Positions 15,702 to 25,119 of a stretch of DNA of 64,000 bases are shown here, piece by piece. The notes under the pieces are model-generated. The model made no database searches. It was not told the origin of the DNA and saw nothing but the letters and a program-made list of their open reading frames with translations. Origin of the DNA: Acetobacter oryzifermentans (GTDB lineage Bacteria; Pseudomonadota; Alphaproteobacteria; Acetobacterales; Acetobacteraceae); the NCBI RefSeq assembly GCF_001628715.1, contig NZ_CP011120.1, positions 1,054,001 to 1,118,000 on the forward strand. Reading direction: 5' to 3'. The stretch's first letter is position 1. Each line of letters starts with the position of its first letter. Position numbers and translations under genes: made by a program.

Positions 15702-15971
15702 ATGCCAAGGCGCGTCCTGACCGGGCGTGTGACCAGCGATAAGATGGACAAAACCATTACGGTTCTTGTTGATCGTCGCGTCATGCATCCGCTCTATAAG
15801 AAATTCATTCGTCGCTCTAAAAAATATGCGGCGCATGATGAAGAAAATATCTGCAAGGTTGGTGACTCCGTGCGGATTGTTGAATGTCCGCCTATTTCAC
15901 GCCGCAAGACGTGGACTGTGATTTCCCGCAACGGCGAAGTCGTTGGTGTGGAAGCCGGTGCATCGGCCTAA
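15702..15971 (+). CDS. rpsQ: 30S ribosomal protein S17
   Basis: S17 is a primary 16S rRNA binder of the OB-fold type. 89 residues. The signatures are [19 protein letters not shown] and [19 protein letters not shown]. Last gene of the S10 block in the usual order; rplN starts 18 bases later. Confidence 0.98.
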   Translation: MPRRVLTGRVTSDKMDKTITVLVDRRVMHPLYKKFIRRSKKYAAHDEENICKVGDSVRIVECPPISRRKTWTVISRNGEVVGVEAGASA

Positions 15972-15989
15972 CGTAAGGATATTTAGGTT

Positions 15990-16358
15990 ATGATCCATCC
16001 CGAGACCAACCTTGACGTCGCCGATAATTCTGGCGCACGTCAGGTGCAGTGCATCAAGGTGCTGGGCGGCTCCAAGCGGAAGTCCGCCTCGGTCGGCGAC
16101 GTGATCGTCGTTTCCGTCAAAGAAGCTATCCCCCGCGGGAAAGTGAAGAAGGGCGACGTTCACCAGGCTGTTATCGTGCGGACTTCCTATCCAGTCCGTC
16201 GGCCTGATGGTAGCGCGATCCGTTTCGATAAAAACGCAGCTGTGCTGATTAACAAGCAGCAGGAACCGATTGGTACGCGTATTTTTGGACCGGTTGTGCG
16301 CGAATTGCGTGCGAAGAAGTTCATGAAGATCATCTCTCTCGCGCCGGAGGTGTTGTAA
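15990..16358 (+). CDS. rplN: 50S ribosomal protein L14
   Basis: L14 forms an inter-subunit bridge and is the docking site of the silencing factor RsfS. 122 residues, standard. [19 protein letters not shown] at the N-terminus and the [13 protein letters not shown] block are typical. Its stop overlaps the rplX ATG by one base (TAATG). Confidence 0.99.
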   Translation: MIHPETNLDVADNSGARQVQCIKVLGGSKRKSASVGDVIVVSVKEAIPRGKVKKGDVHQAVIVRTSYPVRRPDGSAIRFDKNAAVLINKQQEPIGTRIFGPVVRELRAKKFMKIISLAPEVL

Positions 16359-16678
16359 TGGCTGCCCGTATTAAAAAAGGCGATACGGTTGTCGTCATCA
16401 GCGGTTCCTCCAAGGGGACGCAGGGAGAAGTTCTGGAGGTTCGTCCTTCCGAAAGCCGTGCTGTTGTGCGTGGTGTGGCGCTAATTAAGCGTCATCAGCG
16501 TGCGCGCCGCATGGGTGAAGAAAGCGGGATTATTACCCGTGAAGCACCCATTCACCTTTCTAACCTGAAGCTGATTGATCCAGCCTCTAAAAAGCCGACA
16601 CGAGTTGGTTTCCGAGTGCTGGAAAACGGCAAAAAAGTTCGCATCGCTAAGGCGACCGGCGAAGCTATTGAAGGTTGA
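16358..16678 (+). CDS. rplX: 50S ribosomal protein L24
   Basis: L24 is an assembly initiator of the large subunit. 106 residues with an N-terminal KOW motif ([20 protein letters not shown]) and the [10 protein letters not shown] segment. It overlaps rplN by one base; rplE follows after 10 bases. Confidence 0.98.
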   Translation: MAARIKKGDTVVVISGSSKGTQGEVLEVRPSESRAVVRGVALIKRHQRARRMGEESGIITREAPIHLSNLKLIDPASKKPTRVGFRVLENGKKVRIAKATGEAIEG

Positions 16679-16688
16679 GGGGCTACGA

Positions 16689-17258
16689 ATGAGTGCGAAA
16701 CAGGAAGGTCGTTCCCTGCCGCGCTTTCAGCAGCGGTATGAAAGCGAACTGCGTGCCAACCTGCGTAAGCAGTTTGGTTACAAAAATGAAATGCAGGTGC
16801 CTCACCTCGAAAAAATCGTCCTGAATATGGGCGTGGGTGAGGCTGCTGGCGATCAGAAGAAGCTAGATGCTGCTGTTGCAGAAATGGCGCTTATTGCTGG
16901 TCAGAAGCCTGTTAAAACAGTGGCGAAGAAAGCTATCGCTGGCTTCAAGATTCGTGAAGGTCTGCCGATTGGCTGTAAGGTCACTCTGCGCCGTGCACGG
17001 ATGTATGAATTCCTTGATCGTCTGGTAACTATTGCTATGCCACGCATCCGCGATTTCCGCGGTCTGCCGGCTACCAAAGGTTTTGATGGTCGTGGTAACT
17101 TTGCTCTGGGCTTGAAAGAACAGATCATCTTCCCCGAAATCGAATACGATAAGGTAGATGAAATCCGCGGTATGGACGTGGTGTTCGTAACCAGTGCAAA
17201 GACAGATGCAGAAGCCAAGGCCCTGCTGAAGGCGTTTGATCTTCCTTTCGTGGGGTGA
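16689..17258 (+). CDS. rplE: 50S ribosomal protein L5
   Basis: L5 binds 5S rRNA and contacts the P-site tRNA. 189 residues from the ATG at 16689. An earlier in-frame opening from 16575 runs inside rplX and has no family support. [32 protein letters not shown] and the C-terminal [13 protein letters not shown] are family motifs. A 79-base gap to rpsN holds a 7-bp hairpin (17295-17301 with 17308-17314). Confidence 0.98.
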   Translation: MSAKQEGRSLPRFQQRYESELRANLRKQFGYKNEMQVPHLEKIVLNMGVGEAAGDQKKLDAAVAEMALIAGQKPVKTVAKKAIAGFKIREGLPIGCKVTLRRARMYEFLDRLVTIAMPRIRDFRGLPATKGFDGRGNFALGLKEQIIFPEIEYDKVDEIRGMDVVFVTSAKTDAEAKALLKAFDLPFVG

Positions 17259-17337
17259 TACAGACCCTGCTGGGTGTTTTAATGTGTGATCTTGGAAAAC
17301 CGTCGAAGGTTTTCGAAGGGTTCCGGAGGTAATTTGT

Positions 17338-17643
17338 ATGGCTAAGACTTCTGCCATTCTGCGTAACGCAAAGCGCGCGCGCATGGCGGCACGGGATAAA
17401 GAGAAGCGGGTAGCTCTCAAAAATATCGTTATGGATCGTTCTCTTCCCGTGGAGGATCGGTTTGATGCGTCTTTGAAGTTGGCTGAACTGCCGCGCAATG
17501 GTTCTCGCGTGCGGGTTCGTCTGCGTTGCAAACTGACAGGTCGTTCTCGCGGTAACTACCGCAAGTTTGAGCTGTGCCGTATTGCTTTCCGTGATCTGGC
17601 ATCTGAAGGCCAGATTCCGGGCGTGGTTAAAGCAAGCTGGTAA
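17338..17643 (+). CDS. rpsN: 30S ribosomal protein S14
   Basis: S14 is a small-subunit head protein. 101 residues, the long zinc-free form: the C-x2-C pairs of the short zinc form are missing. The C-terminus [24 protein letters not shown] is diagnostic (given here only in part as motifs [10 protein letters not shown] and RIAFRD). GGAGG lies 8 bases before the ATG. rpsH follows after 9 bases. Confidence 0.98.
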   Translation: MAKTSAILRNAKRARMAARDKEKRVALKNIVMDRSLPVEDRFDASLKLAELPRNGSRVRVRLRCKLTGRSRGNYRKFELCRIAFRDLASEGQIPGVVKASW

Positions 17644-17652
17644 GGGCGCGAG

Positions 17653-18051
17653 ATGTCACTTTCTGATCCTTTGGGTGATATGCTCACCCGTATTCGTAAT
17701 GCTCAGCGCGCGCGTCACAATGCTTGTGTTGCTCCGGCCTCTAAGCTGCGTGTGAGTGTTTTAGAAGCTCTGCAGCGTGAAGGCTACATTCGTGGCTATA
17801 AGCGTGAAGACGTCCGTAAGGGTATTGCTCAGTTGCATATTGAGCTGAAATACACCGACGGTGAGCCGGTTATTCGCGAAATTCAGCGTGTTTCACGTCC
17901 TGGTCGTCGCGTATATTCCAAAATTAAGGAACTTCCTCGCGTTTGTGCAGGTTTGGGTGTTTCTATCCTTTCCACACCGCGTGGTGTTCTTTCCGATGTT
18001 GAGGCTCGTGCTGCCAATGTTGGCGGTGAAGTCCTCTGCCGTGTTTTCTAA
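17653..18051 (+). CDS. rpsH: 30S ribosomal protein S8
   Basis: S8 is a primary binder of 16S rRNA helix 21; in E. coli it also represses the spc operon by binding mRNA. 132 residues. It opens with [15 protein letters not shown], and the C-terminal [12 protein letters not shown] block is conserved. An AAGGAGG-like sequence at its end serves rplF. Confidence 0.98.
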   Translation: MSLSDPLGDMLTRIRNAQRARHNACVAPASKLRVSVLEALQREGYIRGYKREDVRKGIAQLHIELKYTDGEPVIREIQRVSRPGRRVYSKIKELPRVCAGLGVSILSTPRGVLSDVEARAANVGGEVLCRVF

Positions 18052-18061
18052 GGAGGGGTAA

Positions 18062-18595
18062 ATGTCACGCGTAGGCAAGTATCCTGTTGAAGTGCCGGCA
18101 GGGGTAACCATCGCTATTGCAGATGGTGTTCTGAAGGCCAAAGGAAAATTGGGGGAGCTGGCTCTGCCGCTTTCTTCACATGTTTCCGTTGATGTGCAGG
18201 ATGGTAAGGTTGTTGTGCAGCCAGTGGGTACTGCTGCTCAGGCTCGTATGATGTGGGGCACAACACGTGCTCTGATCGCAACGGCTGTTAAAGGGGTTTC
18301 GGAAGGTTTTTCCAAGGCTCTGGAAATTAACGGCACAGGTTACCGTGCAGCTGTGCAGGGTTCTAATCTGGTGATGAACCTTGGGTTCTCCCATGATGTT
18401 GTGTATCCGATTCCTGCAGGCATCAAGATTTCTACGCCGCGTCCGACGGCTATTGTGGTGGAGGGGATCGATAAGCAGCGGGTAGGCCAGGTGGCTCTTG
18501 ATATCCGCAGCTTCCGTAAGCCTGAACCTTACAAGGGCAAAGGTGTTCGGTACGAAACGGAAACCATTCGTCGTAAGGAAGGCAAGAAGAAATAA
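18062..18595 (+). CDS. rplF: 50S ribosomal protein L6
   Basis: L6 is near the sarcin-ricin loop, in the factor-binding region. 177 residues, with [12 protein letters not shown] at the start and the C-terminal [14 protein letters not shown] motif. The TAATG at its end overlaps the rplR start by one base. Confidence 0.99.
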   Translation: MSRVGKYPVEVPAGVTIAIADGVLKAKGKLGELALPLSSHVSVDVQDGKVVVQPVGTAAQARMMWGTTRALIATAVKGVSEGFSKALEINGTGYRAAVQGSNLVMNLGFSHDVVYPIPAGIKISTPRPTAIVVEGIDKQRVGQVALDIRSFRKPEPYKGKGVRYETETIRRKEGKKK

Positions 18596-18957
18596 TGAGC
18601 ACTCAGCAGGAATTGCGGAACCGCCGTCGGGCGCGTCTCCGTTTTCAGCTGCGCCGCAAGGCAGGTGGGCGTCCGCGTCTGTCTGTTTTCCGGTCTGGCA
18701 AGAACATTTATGCTCAGGTGATCGACGATGCGCAGGGCCGTACTTTGGCCTCAGCGTCCTCCTTGGATAAGGAGCTGCAGACGGATCTGAAAAAAGGTTC
18801 CACGCAGGAAAGCGCTGGCGCTGTCGGTAAGCTGGTTGCACAGCGCGCCGTTGCTGCAGGTGTATCTCAGGTCGTGTTCGACAGGGGGTCTTATCTTTAT
18901 CACGGGCGCGTCAAGGCCCTGGCAGAGGCGGCCCGTGAGGGCGGTCTCTCCTTCTGA
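18595..18957 (+). CDS. rplR: 50S ribosomal protein L18
   Basis: L18 carries 5S rRNA into the large subunit with L5. 120 residues. [18 protein letters not shown] and [20 protein letters not shown] are characteristic. rpsE follows after 15 bases. Confidence 0.99.
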   Translation: MSTQQELRNRRRARLRFQLRRKAGGRPRLSVFRSGKNIYAQVIDDAQGRTLASASSLDKELQTDLKKGSTQESAGAVGKLVAQRAVAAGVSQVVFDRGSYLYHGRVKALAEAAREGGLSF

Positions 18958-18972
18958 GGAAAGGATCACGGA

Positions 18973-19548
18973 ATGGCTCGTGAACCAAGAGAAGGCGGTC
19001 GAGGCGGCCGTGAGCGTGAACGCGAAGGGGATGAACTGGTCGATAAGCTGGTAACCATCAATCGCGTTGCGAAAGTGGTTAAGGGTGGTCGTCGGTTTGC
19101 TTTCGCTGCGCTGGTTGTTGTTGGTGACCAGAAGGGGCGTGTTGGCTACGGTGCAGGTAAGGCGCGCGAAGTTCCTGAAGCAATTCGTAAGGCTACGGAG
19201 CGCGCCAAACGTGGCATGATCCGTGTCCCGATGAAGGAAGGCCGTACACTGCATCATGATGTTGCTGGTCACTTTGGTGCCGGTAAGGTTGTGCTGCGGT
19301 CTGCCGAAGCAGGGACGGGGATTATCGCTGGTGGTCCTATGCGTGCTGTATTCGAAAGCCTTGGTATTAACGATGTGGTTGCGAAGTCTCTGGGCACCCG
19401 GAACCCGCACAACATGGTTAAGGCAACTTTTGATGCGCTGGCACGTTGTGCAAGCCCACGTTCTGTAGCTAGCCGTCGCGGTAAGAAGGTTGCTGAAATC
19501 TTCGGTAAGCGTGAACAGGCTATTGCTGCGGAGGCCGCTGATGTCTGA
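18973..19548 (+). CDS. rpsE: 30S ribosomal protein S5
   Basis: S5 acts at the decoding site with S4 and S12. 191 residues. After an Arg/Glu-rich N-terminus comes the S5 signature [20 protein letters not shown], then [15 protein letters not shown]. Its 3' end overlaps rpmD by 8 bases. Confidence 0.99.
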   Translation: MAREPREGGRGGREREREGDELVDKLVTINRVAKVVKGGRRFAFAALVVVGDQKGRVGYGAGKAREVPEAIRKATERAKRGMIRVPMKEGRTLHHDVAGHFGAGKVVLRSAEAGTGIIAGGPMRAVFESLGINDVVAKSLGTRNPHNMVKATFDALARCASPRSVASRRGKKVAEIFGKREQAIAAEAADV

Positions 19549-19726
19549 TAAAAAAACCTTTAAGGTTGTGCAGATTGCGTCCGGTAATGGACGTAAGCCT
19601 GGACAGCAGGCAACTTTGATCGGTCTGGGTCTGAACAAGATTGGCCGTGAACGCGTTCTGGAAGATACTCCGTCTGTCCGGGGTATGGTACGCAAAGTGG
19701 CCCACCTGGTGAAGGTGGAGGATTGA
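19541..19726 (+). CDS. rpmD: 50S ribosomal protein L30
   Basis: Small large-subunit protein of 61 residues from the ATG at 19541. It starts inside the last codons of rpsE, a usual translational-coupling arrangement. [19 protein letters not shown] and [19 protein letters not shown] are typical. rplO follows one base after the stop. Confidence 0.97.
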   Translation: MSDKKTFKVVQIASGNGRKPGQQATLIGLGLNKIGRERVLEDTPSVRGMVRKVAHLVKVED

Positions 19727-19727
19727 A

Positions 19728-20216
19728 ATGAAGCTCAACGAACTTCGTGATAACGAAGGTTCCCGTTACCGGAAAAAGCGTCTTGGGCGCGGTATTGGTT
19801 CTGGTAAGGGTAAGACGTCTGGTAGGGGTGTAAAAGGCCAGAAAGCACGTGAAGGGGTTTCCCTGAACGGGTTTGAAGGTGGGCAGCTTCCTATCTATCG
19901 TCGTCTGCCTAAGCGTGGCTTCAAAAACATCTTCCGCAAGGTTTATGCTCCTGTAAACCTTGGTGCGGTGGAAAAAGCCTTGGCTGATGGCAAACTGGCA
20001 GCAGGCACACCTGTTACTGAAGAAGCTTTGAAAAAAGCTGGTCTGGTTGGCACTGGCAAATATGCTGGCGTGCGCATTCTGGCCGAAGGTGAGCTGACAA
20101 AAGCTGTTACGTTTGAAGTCTCTGGTGCATCAGCTTCTGCTGTTGCTGCAGTAGAAAAAGCCGGAGGTAGCGTTAAGCTGCTGCAGCCTAAAGCTGCTGA
20201 AGCCAGCGCTTCCTGA
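19728..20216 (+). CDS. rplO: 50S ribosomal protein L15
   Basis: L15 organises 23S rRNA in the central large subunit. 162 residues with an N-terminal Gly/Lys-rich [20 protein letters not shown] segment and a globular C-terminal half. A strong hairpin lies just after the stop, inside the spc operon before secY. Confidence 0.99.
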   Translation: MKLNELRDNEGSRYRKKRLGRGIGSGKGKTSGRGVKGQKAREGVSLNGFEGGQLPIYRRLPKRGFKNIFRKVYAPVNLGAVEKALADGKLAAGTPVTEEALKKAGLVGTGKYAGVRILAEGELTKAVTFEVSGASASAVAAVEKAGGSVKLLQPKAAEASAS

Positions 20217-20224
20217 TGTTGCAA

Positions 20225-20256
20225 AAAGGAGAGCAGTGTTCGCACTGTTCTCCTTT
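20225..20256 (+). terminator. Terminator-like hairpin between rplO and secY
   Basis: A 14-bp stem, AAAGGAGAGCAGTG (20225-20238) with CACTGTTCTCCTTT (20243-20256), is closed by a UUCG loop with one G.U pair. The downstream sequence is T-rich but interrupted by C and G, so full termination is unlikely. Partial attenuation or RNA protection, lowering secY and adk relative to the ribosomal genes, is an inference. Confidence 0.6.
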
Positions 20257-20351
20257 CTTGTTCCTTCTCAGAATGTTGTCTGAATTTTTCAGGCGATTGT
20301 GCCAGCGTCTCCACAGCCGTGGTGGCGCTGTTTGTATGAAAGGACGGATGC

Positions 20352-21710
20352 ATGGCTTCCGCGGCCGAACAACTGGCTGCCAACTTTAATGTAGGCTCTT
20401 TTGCTAAAGCGACTGAACTTAAAAAGCGAATCTGGTTTACACTGGGTGCGCTGATTGTTTACCGCTTGGGCACATACATCCCGGTTCCAGGGGTGGATGC
20501 CACAGTTATGGGGCAGCTTCTGGCGCAGCATCAGGGTGGCATTCTGGGCATGTTCAATATGTTCACGGGGGGTGCGCTTGGGCGTATGACCGTGTTCGCG
20601 CTGAACATCATGCCATATATCTCTGCGTCTATTATTGTGCAGCTTATGTCTACTGCTGTGCCTTCTCTTGAGGCTCTCAAGAAGGAAGGTGAACAGGGGC
20701 GTAAAAAGCTTAATCAGTATACACGTTACCTGACTGTCCTTATTGCGCTGTTTCAGGCGTATGGGATAGCTGTGGGGCTGGAGAACGTGCATAGCGCTGC
20801 AGGCGCTGCCGTTGTTCATCCCGGTATGTTCTTTTTGCTTTCATGCGTAACCACGCTTGTTGGCGGAACCATGTTTCTGATGTGGCTGGGTGAGCAAATT
20901 ACCGCGCGTGGTGTGGGTAATGGGATCTCGCTCATTATCTTTGCTGGTATTGTGGCAAACCTGCCGCATGCATTGGCAAGTCTCTTCCAGCTTGGTTACA
21001 CGGGCGCGCTTTCGCCGTTCTTTGTGCTGCTTTTCTTGGTTCTTGCAGCACTTACCATCATGTTTATTGTGTTCATGGAACAGGCGCAGCGTCGGGTTGT
21101 TATCCAGTATCCAAAGCGCCAGATGGGGCAGCGGATGTTTGGGGGGGACACAACCCATATGCCACTGAAAGTGAATACGGCTGGCGTTATTCCACCGATT
21201 TTTGCCTCTTCAGTGCTCCTGATTCCGGTAACGATTGCTGGTTTTATGAATGGCAAATCACTGCCGGGCTGGCTTTCCTTTCTGGGGCAGGAACTTGGGC
21301 AGGGGCAGCCACTGTATATGCTGTTCTATGCTGCCATGATTATATTTTTCTCATACTTTTATGCGGCCGTTACCTTCAATCCGACGGAAACAGCCGATAA
21401 TTTGAGAAAGCAGGGTGGTTTTATCCCTGGTGTGCGCCCAGGTGTTTCTACAGCATCGTATTTTGATAAAATTCTCACCCGCCTGACCACGATCGGTGCA
21501 GCGTATATGGTGGCAGTCTGTCTGTTGCCTCAGATCCTGATCAGTCACTACAACGTACCGTTCTATTTTGGTGGAACGAGTCTGATTATTATTGTGTCTG
21601 TAACTATTGATACGGTCACACAAATTCAGTCTCATCTGGTGGCGCATCAATATCAGGGGCTTATGCGTAAATCGCGCGGCGGTAGGAAGCAGAGGATCAT
21701 CAGACGATGA
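20352..21710 (+). CDS. secY: Protein translocase subunit SecY
   Basis: Channel subunit of the SecYEG translocon in the inner membrane. 452 residues with ten predicted membrane spans. Family motifs include GTYIPVPGVD, GGALGRMTVFALNIMPYISA and the cytoplasmic loop near NPTETADNLRKQGGFIPG. The start at 20352 gives MASAAEQLAANF. The last four bases overlap adk (ATGA). Confidence 0.99.
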   Translation: MASAAEQLAANFNVGSFAKATELKKRIWFTLGALIVYRLGTYIPVPGVDATVMGQLLAQHQGGILGMFNMFTGGALGRMTVFALNIMPYISASIIVQLMSTAVPSLEALKKEGEQGRKKLNQYTRYLTVLIALFQAYGIAVGLENVHSAAGAAVVHPGMFFLLSCVTTLVGGTMFLMWLGEQITARGVGNGISLIIFAGIVANLPHALASLFQLGYTGALSPFFVLLFLVLAALTIMFIVFMEQAQRRVVIQYPKRQMGQRMFGGDTTHMPLKVNTAGVIPPIFASSVLLIPVTIAGFMNGKSLPGWLSFLGQELGQGQPLYMLFYAAMIIFFSYFYAAVTFNPTETADNLRKQGGFIPGVRPGVSTASYFDKILTRLTTIGAAYMVAVCLLPQILISHYNVPFYFGGTSLIIIVSVTIDTVTQIQSHLVAHQYQGLMRKSRGGRKQRIIRR

Positions 21711-22375
21711 ATATTATTTTTCTGGGCCCTCCCGGCGCGGGAAAAGGTACACAGTCCAAACTTCTTGAAGAGCGGTATGGGCTGATTCAGATTTCTACGG
21801 GCGATATGCTGCGCGCAGAAGTGGCCAAGGGATCTGAAACAGGAAAGCAGGCAAAAGCTCTTATGGATGCCGGGAAACTGGTTCCTGATGAGTTGATTAT
21901 TGCGATGCTGAAAAGCCGGATTGCGCAGGCAGATTGCCAGAATGGTTTCATTCTGGATGGTTTTCCGCGCACGCTGGCACAGGCTGAAGAGCTGGACAGC
22001 ATGCTTTCTTCAGATGGGAAGAAAATTGATACTGTTCTCTTCCTGGATGTGGACGAAGAAATTCTGGCAGATCGGATTTCCGGTCGCTTTACTTGTGGCA
22101 ACTGCGGCAAGACGTACAACGAGGTCTCTAACCCACCCAAGGTGGATGGGGTCTGTGATTCTTGCGGTAGCCATGAGTTCAAGCGCCGGGCGGACGATAA
22201 GCGGGAAACCGTTGTTGAACGGCTGAAAGAGTACCGGAAACTGACGGCACCGATTCTGCCGTTTTATGAAAAAACCGGACGGCTGCACAAAATTAACGGC
22301 ATGCTGTCGGCCCCTGAAGTGACAGGCGAAATCGAAGATGCGCTTGCCAGCGAGGGGTTGATCACGAAAAAGTGA
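21707..22375 (+). CDS. adk: Adenylate kinase with zinc-type lid
   Basis: Converts AMP and ATP to two ADP in the cytoplasm. 222 residues, long form. The P-loop is GPPGAGKGT near 7-15, followed by the AMP-binding motif DGFPRT. The lid carries a four-cysteine site (C130, C133, C150, C153), the zinc-binding variant. Translationally coupled to secY, as in many bacteria. Confidence 0.99.
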   Translation: MNIIFLGPPGAGKGTQSKLLEERYGLIQISTGDMLRAEVAKGSETGKQAKALMDAGKLVPDELIIAMLKSRIAQADCQNGFILDGFPRTLAQAEELDSMLSSDGKKIDTVLFLDVDEEILADRISGRFTCGNCGKTYNEVSNPPKVDGVCDSCGSHEFKRRADDKRETVVERLKEYRKLTAPILPFYEKTGRLHKINGMLSAPEVTGEIEDALASEGLITKK

Positions 22376-22385
22376 TCCGTTTTCG

Positions 22386-22423
22386 TTGACTTGTGGCGGT
22401 GGCCGGTATATTTCGCGGCCACC
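22386..22423 (+). promoter_or_regulatory. Candidate promoter with inverted repeat before rpsM
   Basis: TTGACT at 22386-22391 lies upstream of a TATATTTC stretch at 22407-22414 (15-17 bp spacing). An inverted repeat GGTGGCC (22398-22404) / GGCCACC (22417-22423) straddles that -10-like region. It may be the alpha-operon promoter with an operator, or a weak stem ending adk. Confidence 0.4.
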
Positions 22424-22488
22424 AAGTGAAATCTGCCCCAAGGGCTATGAGCGTTCGTGGTTAAGGCGGGCGAACAGGAGTATAAGGC

Positions 22489-22866
22489 GTGGCACGTATT
22501 GCCGGCGTGAATGTCCCGACCAACAAACGGGTTGTTATCGGGCTTCAGTATATTTACGGGATTGGCGCAACTAAGGCTGCTGAAATCTGCAAGGCTCTGG
22601 AAATTCCAGAAGCAAAGCGGGTAAACGAGCTGAGCGACGACGAAATCCTGAAGGTGCGTGAACTGATCGACAGCAAGTATCGCGTTGAAGGCGATCTGCG
22701 TCGTGAAATCGCAATGAACATCAAGCGTCTGATGGATCTGGGCTGCTACCGCGGTCTGCGCCATCGTCGCGGTCTGCCTGTGCACGGTCAGCGCACACAC
22801 ACCAATGCTCGCACGCGCAAGGGCAAGGCTGTGGCGATTGCAGGCAAGAAAAAAGCAACGCGCTAA
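22489..22866 (+). CDS. rpsM: 30S ribosomal protein S13
   Basis: S13 bridges the subunits and contacts the P-site tRNA. 125 residues. GTG start at 22489 with AGGAG upstream, giving [19 protein letters not shown]. The [20 protein letters not shown] block is diagnostic. First gene of the alpha cluster. Confidence 0.99.
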   Translation: MARIAGVNVPTNKRVVIGLQYIYGIGATKAAEICKALEIPEAKRVNELSDDEILKVRELIDSKYRVEGDLRREIAMNIKRLMDLGCYRGLRHRRGLPVHGQRTHTNARTRKGKAVAIAGKKKATR

Positions 22867-22932
22867 TCCAACTGGTTAGGATGTCTAACCCTGCTGCGGC
22901 AGGCTCTGGGCAGGGACTGAGGTAGAAAAGAC

Positions 22933-23325
22933 ATGGCGAAAGCCGCAACTCCGCGTATTCGCAAAAAAGAGCGTAAGAACATTATTTCTGGCGTGGCGCA
23001 TGTGCTCTCCACGTTCAACAACACCATGATCACCATCTCTGATGCACAGGGGAATGCCATTTCTTGGTCTTCCGCTGGCGCGCAGGGTTTTAAGGGGTCT
23101 CGGAAATCTACGCCTTATGCGGCGCAGGTTGCGGCGGAAGACGCAGGTCGCAAGGCTCGCGAACATGGTATGGAAACTCTGGAAATCGAAGTTTCCGGTC
23201 CTGGGTCAGGGCGTGAAAGCGCACTGCGTGCTTTGCAGGCTGTTGGTTTCACCATCACCTCCATCCGCGATATGACGCCGGTTCCGCATAATGGTTGCCG
23301 CCCGCGTAAGCGTCGCCGCGTCTAA
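22933..23325 (+). CDS. rpsK: 30S ribosomal protein S11
   Basis: S11 lies in the platform, close to the mRNA exit and the anti-Shine-Dalgarno. 130 residues with [19 protein letters not shown] and the C-terminal [15 protein letters not shown]. rpsD, which follows in E. coli, is absent here as in other alphaproteobacteria; the next gene is rpoA. Confidence 0.99.
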   Translation: MAKAATPRIRKKERKNIISGVAHVLSTFNNTMITISDAQGNAISWSSAGAQGFKGSRKSTPYAAQVAAEDAGRKAREHGMETLEIEVSGPGSGRESALRALQAVGFTITSIRDMTPVPHNGCRPRKRRRV

Positions 23326-23335
23326 GTCCTGAGCA

Positions 23336-23366
23336 GGAAGGCAGCTTACAATTTAAGCTGTCTTCC
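23336..23366 (+). other. Hairpin between rpsK and rpoA
   Basis: GGAAGGCAGCTT (23336-23347) pairs with AAGCTGTCTTCC (23355-23366), a 12-bp stem with one G.U and a 7-base loop. There is no T run behind it. Possible processing site or regulatory stem. Confidence 0.5.
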
Positions 23367-23434
23367 GGTTGTTGTGTCCACTTCAGAGAAATCGCTGCGA
23401 TTGCAGTGGTTTTTCGTATTGAAAGGCCGGTACC

Positions 23435-24454
23435 TTGGTCCTTCAGAAAAACTGGCAATCTCTGATCAAGCCTGAAAAGCTTGAGGTCGAATCCGGTGTG
23501 GAGCCAGCACGCATCGCAACCGTGGTTGCAGAACCTCTGGAACGCGGGTTCGGGATGACACTGGGGAATGCGCTGCGGCGTGTTCTGCTGTCCTCGCTTC
23601 AGGGTGCGGCTGTTACTGCTGTGCAGATTGACGGCGTGCTGCATGAGTTCTCGTCTGTTGCGGGCGTTCGGGAAGATGTCACGGACATCGTGCTGAACAT
23701 CAAGCAGCTGGCACTGCGTATGCATGGCGAAGGGCCAAAGCGTATGATGCTGACGGCCACGGGCCCCGGCGAAGTGCGCGCCCGCCAGATCCAGACCGGC
23801 CATGATATCGAGATCATGAACCCCGATCTTGTTATCTGCACGCTGGATGATGGCGTTAAGCTGGGCATGGAATTTATTGTTAACATGGGTAAAGGCTATG
23901 TGCCTGCCGCGGCTAACCGCCCGGAAGATGCACCAATTGGCCTGATTCCGGTGGATGCAATTTATTCCCCCGTAAAGCGCGTGTCTTATAAAGTTGAGCC
24001 TACCCGCGTGGGGCAGGTAACAGACTATGATAAGCTGCTGCTGACGGTTGAAACCAATGGTGCTGTCACACCTGAAGATGCTGTGGCTTTGGCTGCACGT
24101 ATTCTGCAAGATCAGCTTCAGCTGTTCATTAACTTTGATGAGCCGCGCCCTGTGCAGGCTGAAGAGCCTGAAGATGATCTGCCGTTCAACCGTAATCTGC
24201 TGCGTAAGGTGGATGAACTTGAACTGTCTGTTCGTAGTGCAAACTGCCTGAAGAACGACAACATCATCTACATTGGGGATCTGGTGCAGAAGAGCGAGCA
24301 GGAAATGCTCCGTACTCCGAACTTTGGCCGGAAATCCCTGAACGAAATCAAGGAAGTTCTCACTTCTATGGGGCTGTCCTTGGGTATGAATGTGCCGGCT
24401 TGGCCGCCGGAAAATATTGAAGAGCTGGCAAAGCGGCTTGATGAGCCGTTTTGA
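23435..24454 (+). CDS. rpoA: RNA polymerase alpha subunit
   Basis: Assembles beta and beta', and binds UP elements and activators. 339 residues. The start is taken as TTG at 23435, giving [19 protein letters not shown], which fits alphaproteobacterial RpoA; no ATG or GTG lies nearby in frame. The N-terminal dimerisation domain includes [17 protein letters not shown]. The C-terminal domain starts near [19 protein letters not shown] and has the DNA-binding arginine region. Confidence 0.98.
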   Translation: MVLQKNWQSLIKPEKLEVESGVEPARIATVVAEPLERGFGMTLGNALRRVLLSSLQGAAVTAVQIDGVLHEFSSVAGVREDVTDIVLNIKQLALRMHGEGPKRMMLTATGPGEVRARQIQTGHDIEIMNPDLVICTLDDGVKLGMEFIVNMGKGYVPAAANRPEDAPIGLIPVDAIYSPVKRVSYKVEPTRVGQVTDYDKLLLTVETNGAVTPEDAVALAARILQDQLQLFINFDEPRPVQAEEPEDDLPFNRNLLRKVDELELSVRSANCLKNDNIIYIGDLVQKSEQEMLRTPNFGRKSLNEIKEVLTSMGLSLGMNVPAWPPENIEELAKRLDEPF

Positions 24455-24488
24455 TCTGACTTTTCACACGATACGTAGGAACTGAACT

Positions 24489-24914
24489 ATGCGTCACGGG
24501 ATTGCCGGCAGAAAGCTCGGCGTTACTTCTTCTCACCGCGCAGCCATGTTTCGCAATATGGCTGTTGCACTGATCAAACACGAACAGATCACCACCACGC
24601 TGCCTAAAGCTAAGGAACTGCGTCCGGTTGTTGAAAAGCTGATTACGCTGGGTAAGCGGGGCGATCTGCATGCGCGCCGTCAGGCTTTTGCCATGCTGCG
24701 TGATGATGTGATCGTGAAAAAGCTGTTTGCTGCTATTGCAGAACGCTACAAGGCTCGTAACGGCGGTTACACGCGCGTTCTGCGTGCTGGCGTGCGTTAT
24801 GGCGATGCCGCACCTATGGCTGTTATCGAACTGGTTGATCGCGATGTTTCTGCCAAAGGGCAGGACAGCGGCCCACGTCCGGAAGCAGAAGAAAAGCAGG
24901 ATCTGGCTGCATAA
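24489..24914 (+). CDS. rplQ: 50S ribosomal protein L17
   Basis: Large-subunit surface protein near the tunnel exit. 141 residues. [23 protein letters not shown] and [16 protein letters not shown] (shown as separate motifs) identify it. Last gene of the ribosomal supercluster; an excellent terminator begins 20 bases after the stop. Confidence 0.99.
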   Translation: MRHGIAGRKLGVTSSHRAAMFRNMAVALIKHEQITTTLPKAKELRPVVEKLITLGKRGDLHARRQAFAMLRDDVIVKKLFAAIAERYKARNGGYTRVLRAGVRYGDAAPMAVIELVDRDVSAKGQDSGPRPEAEEKQDLAA

Positions 24915-24934
24915 GCCACGTATCTGGTTTTTAG

Positions 24935-24971
24935 AAAAAAGGCTGGCTCAGAAATGGGCTGGCCTTTTTTT
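24935..24971 (+). terminator. Rho-independent terminator after rplQ
   Basis: AAAAAAGGCTGGCTC (24935-24949) pairs with GGGCTGGCCTTTTTT (24956-24970), using several G.U pairs, around a 6-base loop, and ends in a T run. It closes the alpha operon and, being A-rich on the left arm, could also work on the other strand. Confidence 0.85.
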
Positions 24972-25047
24972 ATGCTCTCATAATTGCATGAGTGGTGCGA
25001 TTTTATATCGTGAAATTGGCTGGAAAATTTACACCATTTCAACATGG

Positions 25048-25082
25048 TATATTGACAATATAGCCTTCTGGCACGTTAGTAA
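25048..25082 (+). promoter_or_regulatory. Palindrome over a consensus -35 box, ABC importer promoter
   Basis: TATATTG-A-CAATATA (25048-25062) is a perfect 7-bp inverted repeat, and it contains TTGACA (25052-25057), the ideal -35 hexamer. TTAGTA at 25076-25081 (18 bp on) is a weak -10. A dimeric repressor bound here would block RNA polymerase. No regulator gene is adjacent. The rest of the gap 24972-25119 shows nothing else. Confidence 0.5.
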
Positions 25083-25119
25083 TTGCAAAATGAATGGCGC
25101 AAACAAACACGGTGGCATT

